A stretch of DNA of 64,000 nt from Moniliophthora roreri (taxonomy: Eukaryota; Basidiomycota; Agaricomycetes; Agaricales; Marasmiaceae). Location: NCBI GenBank assembly GCA_001466705.2, contig LATX02000013.1:744001-808000 (forward strand), given 5' to 3'. Below, piece after piece: positions 35,770-47,070 of this stretch (within the stretch, counting starts at the first letter, position 1; each line of letters starts with the position of its first letter). Below the pieces are notes generated by a model, which was not told the DNA's origin, ran no database searches, and saw nothing but the letters and a program-made list of their open reading frames with translations. Position numbers and translations under genes: made by a program.

Positions 35770-35837
35770 CTATAAGTATACGAGCTGGTAACGTAACGTC
35801 AGATCAAATGATTGGAGTGGTCAAGAGAAAGACTCAC
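35770..35837 (-). other. Probable 5'-leader intron of MFS copy 2
   Basis: On the minus strand a GTGAGTC donor lies about 100 bases before the start codon, with a TATAG acceptor 68 bases on. MFS copy 3 has the same pair at about 39626-39692 with similar sequence between. Conservation in both copies suggests a spliced 5' untranslated region. Confidence 0.45.
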
Positions 35838-36009
35838 GAACTCAGCACGAACGTTGAACGGGAACGGGAGGATACTCCAAAGACGACATCAGCTGATACA
35901 CATATGATACAACGCAAGTATGTTTCCAGGCCATCAGCGCTTAGGTGGCCATCAATATGGGTCTGATGCGACCGGCCTGGTGAGAACTGAGTACTGAGTA
36001 CTGAGTACT

Positions 36010-36680
36010 GAAGGTCTGACACGAAACCGTTGGGAACTATTTGTGGAACAAAGTTACTGTAGACGTACCTGGTACCCCTAAATGTTCCTCTAGACCCTTC
36101 AGTCTCGCAGTGGCAATAGCACTCTTTTACAAGCAGGATATTGGTCGGCTCTGTACTAAGTATACATGAGCAACACATGGTGAAAGTCAATGCGATAATC
36201 GGAAGAACTCACATATCCCACTTTCAAACCGCGAATGCTCTTCCTGGTGTATCTGGTGTTCCTGGTGCAAGCAACAGGCTTCATTGGGACGTGCAACGCT
36301 TGCATCTAGGCTTGTGCTTTGTCATATTCGGGAGAAGATAATCATGGAATGAGTTTGTTGCCGATATCATTTGTATCGTTCGGGAGTGGACGGGATCCCT
36401 GCATTCTGCACCTGAACCAGCTGATCATATCAGTGGGAACACAGTGTATGTATGTGAGGGGAAACAGTTTGGAGTCGATGTCGGGTATGCGATAAGGGAG
36501 TGCTCCTTGCAGCACTAGTCATGCTTTCGACATAGGGAGCGTCTTTTAATTCTTGGTCTACGACAACGAGAGGCAAGAGAGCCTGGGGAAGCGATATTCA
36601 GGCGTGGAGTTGACGAGCCTTAGAGGGCTACGTTCTGAGCGACCCTTGTAAGCGAGGGGCTTAACTGATAAATCCGAAAA
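36010..36680 (-). pseudogene. Relic 5' end of an MFS copy-1-like gene plus its promoter
   Basis: Aligns with 32253-32990: the exon that in copy 1 reads EEDLGLS, the intron before it, part of the MNYID exon, the first exon with its start region, and the upstream spacer. Deletions remove the initiation region and much of exon 1 (36225-36330), and no downstream exons remain. It is the truncated left edge of the duplicated block that created copy 3. Confidence 0.65.
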
Positions 36681-36950
36681 TCCGAAGATGGGACGCTCTT
36701 CGAAAAGAGGGTCATCACATGACTGCGTGACTTCAACTCCCAGAAGCAGTTTTCACAAAAAAGGGCTCCGAGAAGCTCTTACTGTTACTTACGATGCTCG
36801 AGAGACGCTCTGGGCTCTTTTTGCCACTTTTGGACCCTGCAAATTATTTTTGAATTTTCAGTCGATGTTACCGTTTATTGATAGTGCAAGAATAAGCGAA
36901 AACCACTGCCTTGAGGGTTTCTTACAACAGACGGCATACTATCACAATCT

Positions 36951-39593
36951 TCAATACAGGTAACGGAAGCGCTTCCTTCTCTCCAGGGCTTCCTCAAAGC
37001 TGATCCCTTCCAGCTTAGCGGCTTCTTCTATCCGGACCCGATTAGTACCTTGGAGTTCATCTGAGTCGAGTCTCTTATTCTCCCTGACCAACATCTGACG
37101 AATAGCTTTTGAGGAAATGAGTATCATAACAGGAAACTTGCGGAAAAGAAACGCACTGAACGCCAAGACTGAGCTCAACACGAGTGCGCAAAGTGAGATG
37201 ATCATTGATTGGTGGTATTTCGGAGCCCATTGGACTTTCCAGACGAACGACCCTATCCTGATTTGGTCGCGAACATCCCTCTGTTAGCGAACCGGTAATT
37301 CATGTATAATATCAGCTACTTACAAGGTACCCAAGTTTCCAATACTATTAACTATCGCGATGGCGGCCGCACGTTTCCTGTTTAGAGGGAGTAAGTCAGA
37401 TGTAGCAGTCAGAATGTTGCAAAAAGTGCCTTACGCAGGGGGCCGTGGTACGGCATTGGCTACCCATACAAGAGTGAGACCAAAACCTGGTCTTGGGGCC
37501 TTAGCGGAGTGACAACCTAAAACAAGGCAACGCAACTCACCAGCGTATCCAAGAGCCATGAGTATCATTGATATGTACCGAGCAACCGTATTCATCGTGG
37601 CAAGAGCGATAATGAAACCAACAATAACGCTCCACCACCAGCCGGTGATATGAAAGAAGCGTTCTCCAGTTCGGTCTAGCAACCGAGCTTAATTTTGGAT
37701 CTCGTACTCATAATCATTTCGCCTACCTGCATGCCAAGCATTGAGGCAACAAATGACAGTAACTAGAAGCCAGGGAGGTCTGAAACGGGTTGAGATGGAG
37801 GCTTGGCCAGAAACAATGTTAACATACGCTGCCAGAACCAGTGATATGGTAGTATTGAAACCCAGAGTCTGCGTCAACCTGATATGATAATTAGGTCACG
37901 TCAAACGAGAACTCAGGCGGCGACTCACGTAGGGAAGAAAATCACGAAACTGGAACCCAGAAGCAGTAACATGGTCATGGCGGCAAAGATCAGCACTTTG
38001 GGATCCGCGAGTGCCAGCTGCAGTCCATGAAGCAGTCTACATCACTTTGAGTTACGACGGAAACGGGAAGCGTATCGCACTTACGAGTCGGATTCATTAT
38101 CTTTGTCTGCTTCCCCAGCGTCGTCTGCCATTCGAGCCTGAGCTAGACGGCGATCAGCAGCGGAGATCCATCGAGTGTTATTCGGCTACAATGTAATAAG
38201 TCATTTTCTCAGTATGCCCATATCATACGAATAGCTCACGTAGTCTGGGAGAAGCCACCTGGCATACGTATCGAGCAAAGCCTTCCATGTAGAAATCAGA
38301 ATGACTTACATAGCGTTCAAACCTACGAAAATCGTGATGGCTCCCTGAATCCGTTTCGTGATAAGTTACCAGAAACAGTATTGCAGTGACTTCATACTTC
38401 GATAAAGAATAGCCTGTAAATGGGTTCCAGAAGGGAGACAATAGAACATGTTGCGAACCGAACACACCACCGCCATGCACGAATACCACGCTTGCCTTCC
38501 ATTTCAGCCAAAATTCCTGCAGCCATAAGCTACCGACCGAATTAATGTCGTGGTACGAGAAAAGCAACAGTAGCACCCACTGCTCCGAAAGCATTCGAAA
38601 GCATTAGTCCCGCATAGAGAATAGCAGAACGAAAAGCTAGTTCCTGAAGCAAATGATCAGTATTTCTGCATGGAGCTCGATTGCGTGACATACCTTCTTC
38701 GTGTACCATCTTGACAGTAAGTAGATTGCTGGACTCTGGTCATTCCGTGCACGTATTTCACACGAGGAAAGGCACCATACCGCCAGGATAGAATGCTGTC
38801 TGACACGATGTGAATCTCAGATGCATGGTGAGACAATGGAGATGCATACCTCAGGTAAACCAAGGAATATCCGACACGCAAGGATACCTCCAAAATTATT
38901 AGTCACCTGTTCATACTGTTAGATCGGTCCGAGTACAGCGGTTTCCCCCTCACCCCCGTCATAGCACTGACGAGCCCCCATGCAACGACACAAGCACCAA
39001 TGTACCACGATGGCCTAAAATTGGATATGAGACTGTGGTCTACAGTCCAGCATCAGAAGTTTTCTCTACCGTGCCACATAGTTCAAGGCCTAGGCTAGAT
39101 CTGTTGGTAACTTGTCACTGAGCGTGAAGGATGGATTCTTACCATGTTCGATGGTATTTGGGCAGGGCAATACGTCACGTAGAGAATGGACAGAACCACC
39201 GAATATTGCACATCTAGGCAAGTGTGCGTCAGATGGAGTTGGTTGGATAGATGAGGAATGTGGTCACCAGAGAGTTGTAAATCCTTTTCTAACCCTTGGA
39301 GCCTCGCCGTTGTGATTCCGTTCCTCTAGAGGGAGATTAAGCAGAGGGATATCGTTGAAGGTTGGAACACGCACATCAATATAGTTCATGATATAAATCA
39401 CTATGATAGTCGGTAAAACCCTCATGTCCAGTTTCCGCACAAGCCTCCGTTCTGCAGCGATTCTTTCTGGAGTCCCTGGTGGTGGCAGGGGCTTTTCCGG
39501 CTGATATGGCGCGTCGGGTTTGTGTTCGATCATGGAGACTACATCCCCCTCGTATCCGTTGCCTTCTCTATCGACCGGCTGAACGTCAGACAT
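36951..39593 (-). CDS. MFS transporter, Dal5/TNA1-like, copy 3
   Basis: Intact, with every junction checked by hand. MSDVQPVDREGNGYEGD, RLVRKLDMRVLPTIIVIY, MNYID|RNGITTARLQGLE, YSVVLSILYVTYCPAQIPSN, PSWYIGACVVAWGLVSAMTG, FYPG|AIYLLSRWYTKK, AFGA|LMAAGILAEMEGKRGIRA, WLFFIE|GAITIFVGLNAM, WLLPDY, DRTGERFFHITGWWWSVIVG, LVWVANAVPRPPA|KRAAAI, SFVWKVQWAPKYHQSMII, and the tail ERRKRFRYLY. About 500 residues and twelve spans. The family carries small carboxylates and vitamins with protons; the three adjacent paralogues suggest selection for substrate range or dosage, which is inference. A leader intron at about 39626-39692 is shared with copy 2. Confidence 0.87.
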
Positions 39594-41235
39594 TATGGGC
39601 AGGAGAAAAACCGTTCATTCAGCGACTATAAGTATTCTAGCTAGTAACGTAATGTTAGATCAAATGAATAGAGCGATTGTATGAAGACTCACAAAATTCA
39701 CTACGGGGCCTAGTTCCTGCCCCAAGGGAACCCGCTCCTTCAGAACGTCCGGACTCCTCCAGCTCGGTCCTGGTAGCCCGAGATCGTCAACAGCCACCAA
39801 AATTAGAACGGCAAGCAAAAAATGGGGTTTTCTGCGGGGAATTCAATATTAGATCACGGGAGCGTGTACAGTGCGTCGACGCAAGAACTTACTGGAATTT
39901 GACAGTAACGGTATCCCCAATGGATCACATAGCAAGGCGCCTGTGGGACTTCAAGGAGTTGGAACGCATAGAGAGATTTTCATCCATGAAAGCTACTGCA
40001 TCTGAGGAGATAGAGGCCAAACTCAGTTTCAAGGAACTCCGAGTAGAAGATAAGGCGCGCTCGGATTAGTAAGCGTCTGATATTGCTCGCCTTCCCGTAA
40101 TGACCTAGATATGGTGCTTTATAGGTGTGTATTGCTCTCTACTTACATCCAAGTAATGGGAAACTACTCTGTAAAATTCCTGACCATGCCTACGCACGAT
40201 AGGTTCTTTTTCCTTCGGGAACCATTCAAGTCTCTGAATCTCCTTTTCGTTCTAACCTTTCAATGTTTTATCTCATACAACTGATCCCGGCTGCTTTGCG
40301 TAGATTTTACCCTGCGAATCTGGAACTACTCAAGCACAGAATCCGAATTCTCAGCATTACAATATGTACATAGCTCTCCAAAATACCATATGGTGTTCAA
40401 CATATCAGGATCTCGGCCGTTCGAACTCTTTCCTGACAAATCAACCACGTATCGAGTACCTTGCAAGAAAAACACGCAGAACGTGCTCTTCATGATTTCT
40501 ATGCCTCCGTCAGAGTCGAAGGAGTCTCTTCGACACGAAACAGGGCATTATAACCATGTGCTGATGCTGATGGTGTGTGTGAGTACGGCTACATCTTCCC
40601 TCTGTCAAAATGTACAACACTAGGGATTTCCACAGCCGCAGCAGTGCACGCTTGAGAATAGCCACCCAATGACAAGTTAGTCTAAGATAGCGACCCAAAC
40701 GGCATAATGAAGGCGCAAATTGCTTCCCGTGAGTGCTCGTGTCCTGCTGTACGTTCAGAGTTAGACGTGAGCTAAATCTGCTCCCAAGGTCAAACCTTAC
40801 CGGTATAGCATTCCAAAATAGTACCGATGACCTCAAAAAGTAAAGCTACCGCAACTGAGGTGAATCGAATCCGAGAGTAGAGATAGTGGGAAGGACTCGG
40901 AACTCTGCGCGGACCCAGACACGCTGGCGAGGCTGGATCCCTTGATTTTACTAGCTTCCGGCGCTAGGTTATACATAGTGGTAGCACTGCATTGACTTGG
41001 AAGCGAAGTGGCCTGATAAAAACGAAAGGCGAGATAAGCCAGATTATGGCAAGGCGTAACGGGACCTAACACTCCTGTATGGCAATGTTCAGAAACAGAA
41101 GTAGTCCAGGGCGTAACCGAAAACAGTCACTATCCAGACTGGGGAGAACACTTACGTCACCGATATACATCCTTCGTGATGGATTGTTGTGTGGACTGGT
41201 TGGGCTTATCATGGGAGCAGAAGTAAGCGGGGGCG

Positions 41236-41266
41236 GCAACAGCAGCAACAGCAGCAGCAACAGCAA
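41236..41266 (+). repeat. CAG/CAA microsatellite
   Basis: A 31-bp run of mixed CAG and CAA triplets. On the plus strand one frame reads as a Ser/Asn tract and on the minus strand one frame reads as poly-Leu, which explains the odd open frames over it. Confidence 0.8.
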
Positions 41267-42844
41267 TCTGTTAGTCCGACACGTTCGAACTAGGTCAGCT
41301 TGCCAGCTCGCGTTCGCAATCAGTGAGAGTCTTACCGTAAGGTCAGCCAATGCTTCTCGCTACTGCACTCATGGTACTGTGTATTTCATGCCAAAGACGT
41401 CCGAAAGCAATCGATTGCGTGCCGTATAGGGTGAATAGCCGTGAGGAAGGTTCATCGTGCCTTCTTTTCCCGACATATCGAGCGCCACATGGTGTGGGAG
41501 GAGGCTTCACACCATAGGGTGTCCACCGACGCTTGTGTATCAAACCTTATTTTCCACACCACGATTCCCCCTCCGAAGGACTGAAAGAGTAGCATCCGTT
41601 TTACTCGGCGTCCCGCATGTCTTGTCATCCTCTGGGCGGCATATGGTTCACGAGGGACGTGTGAGTACGACCACACCTCAGCCTGTAACATGATGATGTA
41701 GCAATTATTCATTAGAATCAAAATGCATGCCGCCTAACACTTACCACAAACTTGCCACAACCAGTAGACGTCCCCTGATTCCTCCGTATGATTGAGTTTT
41801 GTAGCCGCATGTGTCTAATTTAAGGGTCTAGCACTACTTGGGCCCGGATTTCTGCGGTCATGCACACGTACTAGTCTATCACTTTTGAATGTTGCGAGAC
41901 CTTGACGCATTCAATACCAGGGCGGTCGCGATTGGACAATCTTTCCAACCTCGAAGAAGGCGGCAGCTGTCATGAGAAATGAATCGAACCGCGTCTGCCA
42001 ATTTAATACCCCAATCCGTGTGATAAAATTATCACAATCTCTCAGTTTCATTGATGAAGCCAAAAGGTTAGCGCCCAAAGTTCCTACCGGATTTACACGC
42101 CCAATTGTCTTCAACAAAGTGGTATTATTAACGCCACAACATGCCGGCGCTCGATCTCTCCATCGCTAAAAGACTAGAGGGACCGTGGGATGCATGGGGT
42201 CTGCAGCAACGGCAGTGGTTGATGGTGGCGTTCTTGATCTGTGAATGGTGCGAATGCGATAACTACTTTCCTCATGTCGATTCTGTGGCACCATGAACCC
42301 AATATAAGCAGTGAACATTCTATTCGCTTCCGTGTCTTGAAAGGAACACCTTGTGTATACCGAAGACTCGCCGAAATCCCATATTCTGTCGAGAAGTTGG
42401 TGGCCGAGAACATATCAGTAGCTGCACAAACATCGATCAAGATCGAGAAACGACTCGGATCGACTTCCAGAAACTCAGTTCCATATTCATACTTGGAAGG
42501 ACGGGGTGTGATAGGCAACTTTCCTTTCCGTTTTTCTGATGGTGGTTTGAATTAAGTGTTGACAGAAATACGATCAATACAATACCCAACGGAGACATCA
42601 TCACTCACTCACGGAAGGTGTTCTGGGCCATGGGGCTTCGGACGAATCGCATTAGATTTTGGTTGACATGTTATGGGAAGGCTTTTTGGATCAAGGTACT
42701 CGTCACTTGGACATGACGTGGATATCCTTGGGCATCGGAACCTTCAAGGTGTTACCAGGCTACATCGCTGTCCGAAGTGCGAAGATAACTGGGAAGTTCG
42801 TACGGTTCCGGCGAAAACAATCTGCCGTCAAAAATGTAGAAATG

Positions 42845-43093
42845 TCAAAATATAATGGCTCGTAGACATACGGCCTGAGCTAGACCTGGCCATGACGAAG
42901 TAGTATGGTCTACGTATTCGTGAGGGCATTCGGCGACAAACATTGAAAGCAACTCTGCGTCCAGACCTGCTATCGGCCGACAGTGAAGACGAAAGGTAGT
43001 GACGCCGAGTCCTCTCATTTGCTGAGGTGAGGCTAATATGATCGACAGGCTATCTGGAAACCGCAGGGCCGGGCGTATATCGTTGAAACGCAT
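42845..43093 (-). CDS. Hypothetical small protein or exon
   Basis: An 82-residue frame beginning MRFNDIRPALRFPDSLSI and containing GLGVTTFRLHCRPIAGLDAE. Composition is ordinary for a folded protein, unlike most noise frames nearby, and an ATG opens it. It lies 135 bases downstream of the KIN17 stop on the same strand. No family is recognised and there is no visible paralogue. It could be chance. Confidence 0.2.
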   Translation of the reverse strand: MRFNDIRPALRFPDSLSIILASPQQMRGLGVTTFRLHCRPIAGLDAELLSMFVAECPHEYVDHTTSSWPGLAQAVCLRAIIF

Positions 43094-43228
43094 CGAGAAA
43101 CGGAATCTTTTGCCATGAGAAATTTCTGCGATCGAATTTCAGACCTGATCTTCCAAAATATCGCACGTTGTACAGGGTCATGAAGATAATTACAAAGTAC
43201 AGTGCCACATAAACCGTATCTACTCACG

Positions 43229-44323
43229 TTACGCCAATGATTCTCGATCCATCTTCCTCCTCTTCCGTTGCTGATCTTCCAGTATAAGCTGCTCTGCCGC
43301 AGTCATAGGCGCTGAGCGTTTCTTGCTATCCTCTGCTGGGGGGGCAGAGGACGTAGATGATCCAGCTTTGAGTGGGTTGGATCGCTTCAAAGGATTGCCC
43401 GCCTTCAAAGGATTTGTGGCGGGTCTGAGCGGGTTCATTTTCAGCCCACTTGGTGTGGCGGCCGTCAAAGTCGAAGTTGAGGGCGCTTCGGAAGTGGTGG
43501 TAGGTTTGATGGAGAAGGAGAGTTTGACCGGTTCGGCACCTTCGTCTCGTTTCAAACCTTCTTCTGCTGGTGGTGAATCGGATGTGCGTGAAGGTCCAGC
43601 TTGTTTGTCCGCTTCTACAGTAGCACGTTCAATCTGCTCAGCAATAAGTAGCCGCTGCCTCTGTTCATCCGACGTGGTAGCACGTTCTTTCTTCAGTGAG
43701 GCCTCCTAATGAAAAAGGACATTATCAGAGCAAATTACGGCGAACGAGTAATGAAAACGTACTGCTTTCGCCAGAGCCTTGGGGCTGTTATCAATCCAAG
43801 CAAGAAACCATCCTTTCTCCGTCTCATCCACTCTCGCAACACCTGTTCTTCCGAGATGCTTCACAAACTCCGTGAGAGTGACCCAACGAGTGGCATTCAT
43901 GTGAAGATGGCTCTTGTCCGCGATATATTCTTGATACACACGATTCGCGAGCACACGCTTGGTGCCGAACCTACATTGGGATTGTCAGCTGAGATTATAC
44001 TTTCTACTTAAACTAACTCACCGTCTCGATAATAGCGAAACAAATTCCGACTGGAACTGCATCGAAAAGCTGGCAATATGTTTTCCTGCATTCTCTCCTA
44101 CAACCAACATCTGACGCAGATGAGATTCGGACTGCGCATGGCACTTGAATCCATTCTCGTCTCGACATTGCTTCTCACAGACTTGGCAGTACCATCGAAG
44201 ACGTTGAAGTCCCTTGGACTTCATCTTATTTGCGACATATTTGGGTGTTCCAACTGTCAAAAGGGGTCAATTATTTGCGTAAATGAGTAATAATCTTGGT
44301 AATTTACCTTCAGCTCTGGGCAT
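43229..44323 (-). CDS. KIN17: DNA/RNA-binding protein KIN17
   Basis: Four exons (44308-44323, 44022-44253, 43763-43970, 43229-43705) give 310 residues. MPRAE|VGTPKYVANKMKSKGLQ and RWYCQVCEKQCRDENGFKCH carry the conserved N-terminus and C2H2 zinc finger (CxxC and HxxxxxH). The winged-helix KIN17 domain follows: YQEYIADKSHLHMNATRW, LTEFVKHLGRTGV, VDETEKGWFLAWID. The C-terminal half is lysine/proline-rich with NPLK repeats and ends KRRKMDRESLA; a KOW/SH3-like tail found in animals is absent, as in other fungi. KIN17 is a nuclear protein linked to DNA replication and repair and to spliceosomes. A 16-bp first exon is typical of the difficult gene models here; the start is fixed by the invariant MPRAE. 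Confidence 0.95.
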
Positions 44324-44897
44324 GTTGAAGAAAAGAAGGTGAGGAGAATGAGAATTCTTAGGCTTGTAGGCGAGAGCTCGACGGAGAGTGAGGGCACTCA
44401 AATTGCTGACAAAGGCAGCCACGGGCATTGCACTGCCACATGTTTATTCTTGTTGATTACGGGGATCGAGGTTACTCAACTTCTCTCCGTTCCGCTCAGA
44501 ACTCTCCGAAAATTTTGTGGTGATAGACCACCTATTATCCGAGATCCAACGTGAAGATCTCGTTTCTCTGCCAATATCATACTCGAGCGGAGACAATGCG
44601 AAGCTACTCATTGCCTCGACGTGGGAAGATAAGGGTAAGCGGGTTTTGTGGAGGTAATCGGTGATTCCGAGGACGAGCCCAATATCTGGCGCAAATTTTG
44701 ATGGAATTTTCAGAACCACCGGCTCGGTAATGTAAACATGGCAGGCAAGCAAAAAAAAAAAAATCGTATGTCGTTATTTTACAGGTATAACAGGCCTGGC
44801 CTTGGATAGTGCTTAATCAATACATAGCTATTGAGGTGGATGCAGTGGCAGTAAGAATGCTTATGCGACAAGGATCATATTCCGACGATGGGAAACA
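44324..44897. other. Intergenic between KIN17 and PS synthase
   Basis: Holds the KIN17 promoter. A minus-strand frame at 44444-44752 (102 codons, MLACHVYITEPVVLKIPSKF) starts with an ATG and looks protein-like, but no family is recognised and it overlaps where the KIN17 promoter must be. An A-run of 13 is at 44751-44763. Confidence 0.45.
44444..44752 (-). CDS. Hypothetical protein
   Basis: A 102-residue single-exon frame with ATG start, containing FAPDIGLVLGITDYLHKTRL and a polar C-terminus ending LDPRNQQE. Not recognised. Lying between two minus-strand genes, it would be transcribed in the same direction. Support is only length and composition. Confidence 0.25.
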   Translation of the reverse strand: MLACHVYITEPVVLKIPSKFAPDIGLVLGITDYLHKTRLPLSSHVEAMSSFALSPLEYDIGRETRSSRWISDNRWSITTKFSESSERNGEKLSNLDPRNQQE

Positions 44898-47070
44898 TCA
44901 TTGAGCCTTCGACTTGGCCCTCCTGCGCTCGTTTCGTCTTATGTATTTCCGAGCCTTGGGTATTCCAAACTATTCAGAAAAGGGTCAGTAACTTGAAGGT
45001 AATACTCGATTCGTTCATGAATCACTCACTTGAATGATAGGGTATAGAATCAACAAAGCACCACCGATTGTCCAGCCCCATCGTACTCTAGCCGGAAATG
45101 GCTCAGGGAACATTCCTTTACTCCACTTGAAGATAGCAAGCAGCTCGGTCAAGATAGTGGCCAGCAAGAGCCACACATGTTGACCCATCCTTTTCACCTT
45201 GCTGTTTGGCGCCACAGGTCAGCCATGATCTCGATAAGACGCTATATCAGGTACGCACTTGGGATTATTGATGTACTGATACAGCTCCCGGACAGCTGGC
45301 AGAGCGCACAAGAACACTCCGGCGAGGCGAGAGATCACGATGGGGTGGTCAGGCTCCATCCAAAGAAGAGTCTAAGTAGTCAAGTTCAGCCTGGAGTGCA
45401 ATTCATGTTCAACTATCCTACCTTTAGGTAGAACGGATTGAGTTCGGCAGCGAGGAACACCGACAGCAGGAGCACGACCGCAACGTAATGGGTAAAGTCG
45501 CTCGCAGTTCCCCAGGTGAAAGAGGTAAAGTCATGGGGGGAGAACTGACTGAGTACTCGCTTCGCTTTGGATCGTAGCCCCCGAGTCTGACGGATACCAC
45601 GCCATTCGTATGGCTAAGTAGTAGATGGATCTGCATCAGTGGCTCATAATATAGCCAACAATATCCTGGTTCCCACCTTGACTTCGAAATACTGACAAAC
45701 TTTCATCCCTATAAAAACGAAACATCAGTACCTTGGATCAAACGGGACGAACACCATTTACCTAGATAAGTTCCAATCCAGTTACAGAGAAGTACGTCCA
45801 GGATCCACTGTCAAAAGTACAACGCCACTGAGTAGACGATCATTCGAAAGAAAGAATAGCATACGTGATCCCACCAACACTAGAAGCTGGGAAGTGAGCC
45901 CCATGAAGATCGTGGCTGAGCTATTCAAACGTACCTCGGCAAAATTGGCAAGTTGATGCTGTAAGCTATACTCTGCGAGCTCAAAGGCGATGCTGAGAAT
46001 CTACAACGTCGTCAGCGCTCGTAATAAATATAGAGATGAAACTAAAGCCCACCCAGCAGAACCAGTAGTCTCTAAGAATCATCGCCTTCCCGAACCACCC
46101 GAGCGTATGCGCCAGACAGAAAACGTCAATCGCATTCTAGAACAATAGGATATCAACAATTGGCAGCCCAATCTCGTACTAAAACGTACCCAAATAGTCT
46201 TAAAGTTGAATGTACAGTCATCTGCGTAGTTCCTCTCTGGCAACGGCTTGCCCAAACTGGGATCGAGATAGGTCATCATTTTGCGTGCGGAGCCTAGATC
46301 TTGGAACAAAAGAAATACAAGTGCCAATTCGTACAGCAGGTTGATGCCCAAGACCATTCTCCAAAATGCTATATTGAAGCATGGATTAGGGTAAAGAGTT
46401 GAAAGTGGCGGTACGAAATCAGCGCGCGTGATTCATATTCACGAAAGGGAGAAGACGGACCTGGGTGTGGTCGAATGAAAGGGCCGTCACGGAACTGGAT
46501 CATGGAGAACATTAAAAATGACACGATGGCAGCGTATACGCCCCTGAATATGAACATTAATGACAGGAAATCCGAACACAGATCATTGAACACTTACACT
46601 CCCCGTTTGTCACGTCCTTCTTCCAGAACATCTTGTGTCGTCGCAACATAGGCCAGCACCACCAGGCCAACTGCCAAGGTAGATAGCGTTATGGGTTTAT
46701 AGAAGAACCTAGAGCCTTGTCGTAAATGATCGAGTTGAGCGGGTCAAATGGTGACAGACTCTACGCTGGTATCGTGTTTCTCTTGAAAGGGTACTATTCT
46801 GGTATAAGACTCGGTACGGTCGGCCTATGATGACGGTGATATTTCAGTCGCGATAGCTCCTCCCAGCATTCAAAAAGGCGACGTACATCATACCCTAACA
46901 AAAGTTTAGATCATTACGACTTTTGATATGTATAATGATAGCTCACATTTCACCGGTGTTCCATCCAATCCAGGCTTTGGCTCAGGCTCCAATACGGGGG
47001 ACAGGGCACCGTCCGAGTCCTCTGCAGGTGATGTAGGAGAGAGATCCGGATTTTCTTCAATAGACGTCAT
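44898..47070 (-). CDS. Phosphatidylserine synthase, base-exchange (PTDSS) type
   Basis: About 12 exons. A 40-residue acidic N-terminus (MTSIEENPDLSPTSPAEDSD) precedes YAAIVSFLMFSMIQFRDGPF and RPHP, then MVLGINLLYELALVFLLFQD. The PSS-family core follows: [104 protein letters not shown], then AAELNPFYLK, and GQHVWLLLATILTELLAIFK. These match animal and plant base-exchange synthases almost word for word (HQLxNFxECWWDHWxLDVLxCN). Such enzymes swap serine for the head group of phosphatidylcholine or -ethanolamine in the ER membrane. Ascomycete yeasts instead use CDP-diacylglycerol (Cho1), so this route is noteworthy. The C-terminus is basic (YIRRNERRRAKSKAQ), probably cytosolic. Confidence 0.9.

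Larger units (their letters stand above)
35734..36950. other. Spacer between MFS copies 2 and 3
   Basis: Contains, from right-hand promoter to left: a conserved 5'-leader intron of copy 2 (about 35770-35837), ~150 unassigned bases, a short ACTGAGT tandem repeat (35986-36011), the relic of a copy-1-like 5' end with its upstream spacer (36010-36680), an extra ~200-bp insertion absent from the homologous spacer (about 36680-36880), and the 3' flank of copy 3. Confidence 0.55.
39594..43228. other. 3.6-kb region without a confidently supported gene
   Basis: No family recognised. Open frames that look somewhat protein-like but lack any other support are: plus 39677-40069 (131 codons; a second half rich in charged helix-like sequence); plus 42140-42555, where MPALDLSIAKRLEGPWDAWG could splice over a 64-bp GTGCGA..CAG intron into RFRVLKGTPCVYRRLAEIP; and minus 42845-43093 next to KIN17. 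A CAG/CAA microsatellite sits at 41236-41266. These may be small lineage-specific genes or decayed sequence. Confidence 0.4.

Noticed and set aside
35986..36011. ACTGAGT tandem repeat as a regulatory array
   Set aside because: Fewer than four 7-bp units in a decayed spacer; simple slippage is enough to explain it.
41066..41350. Minus-strand frame with a run of ten leucines that looks like a membrane anchor
   Set aside because: The leucines are the translation of a CAG/CAA microsatellite; nothing else supports a gene.
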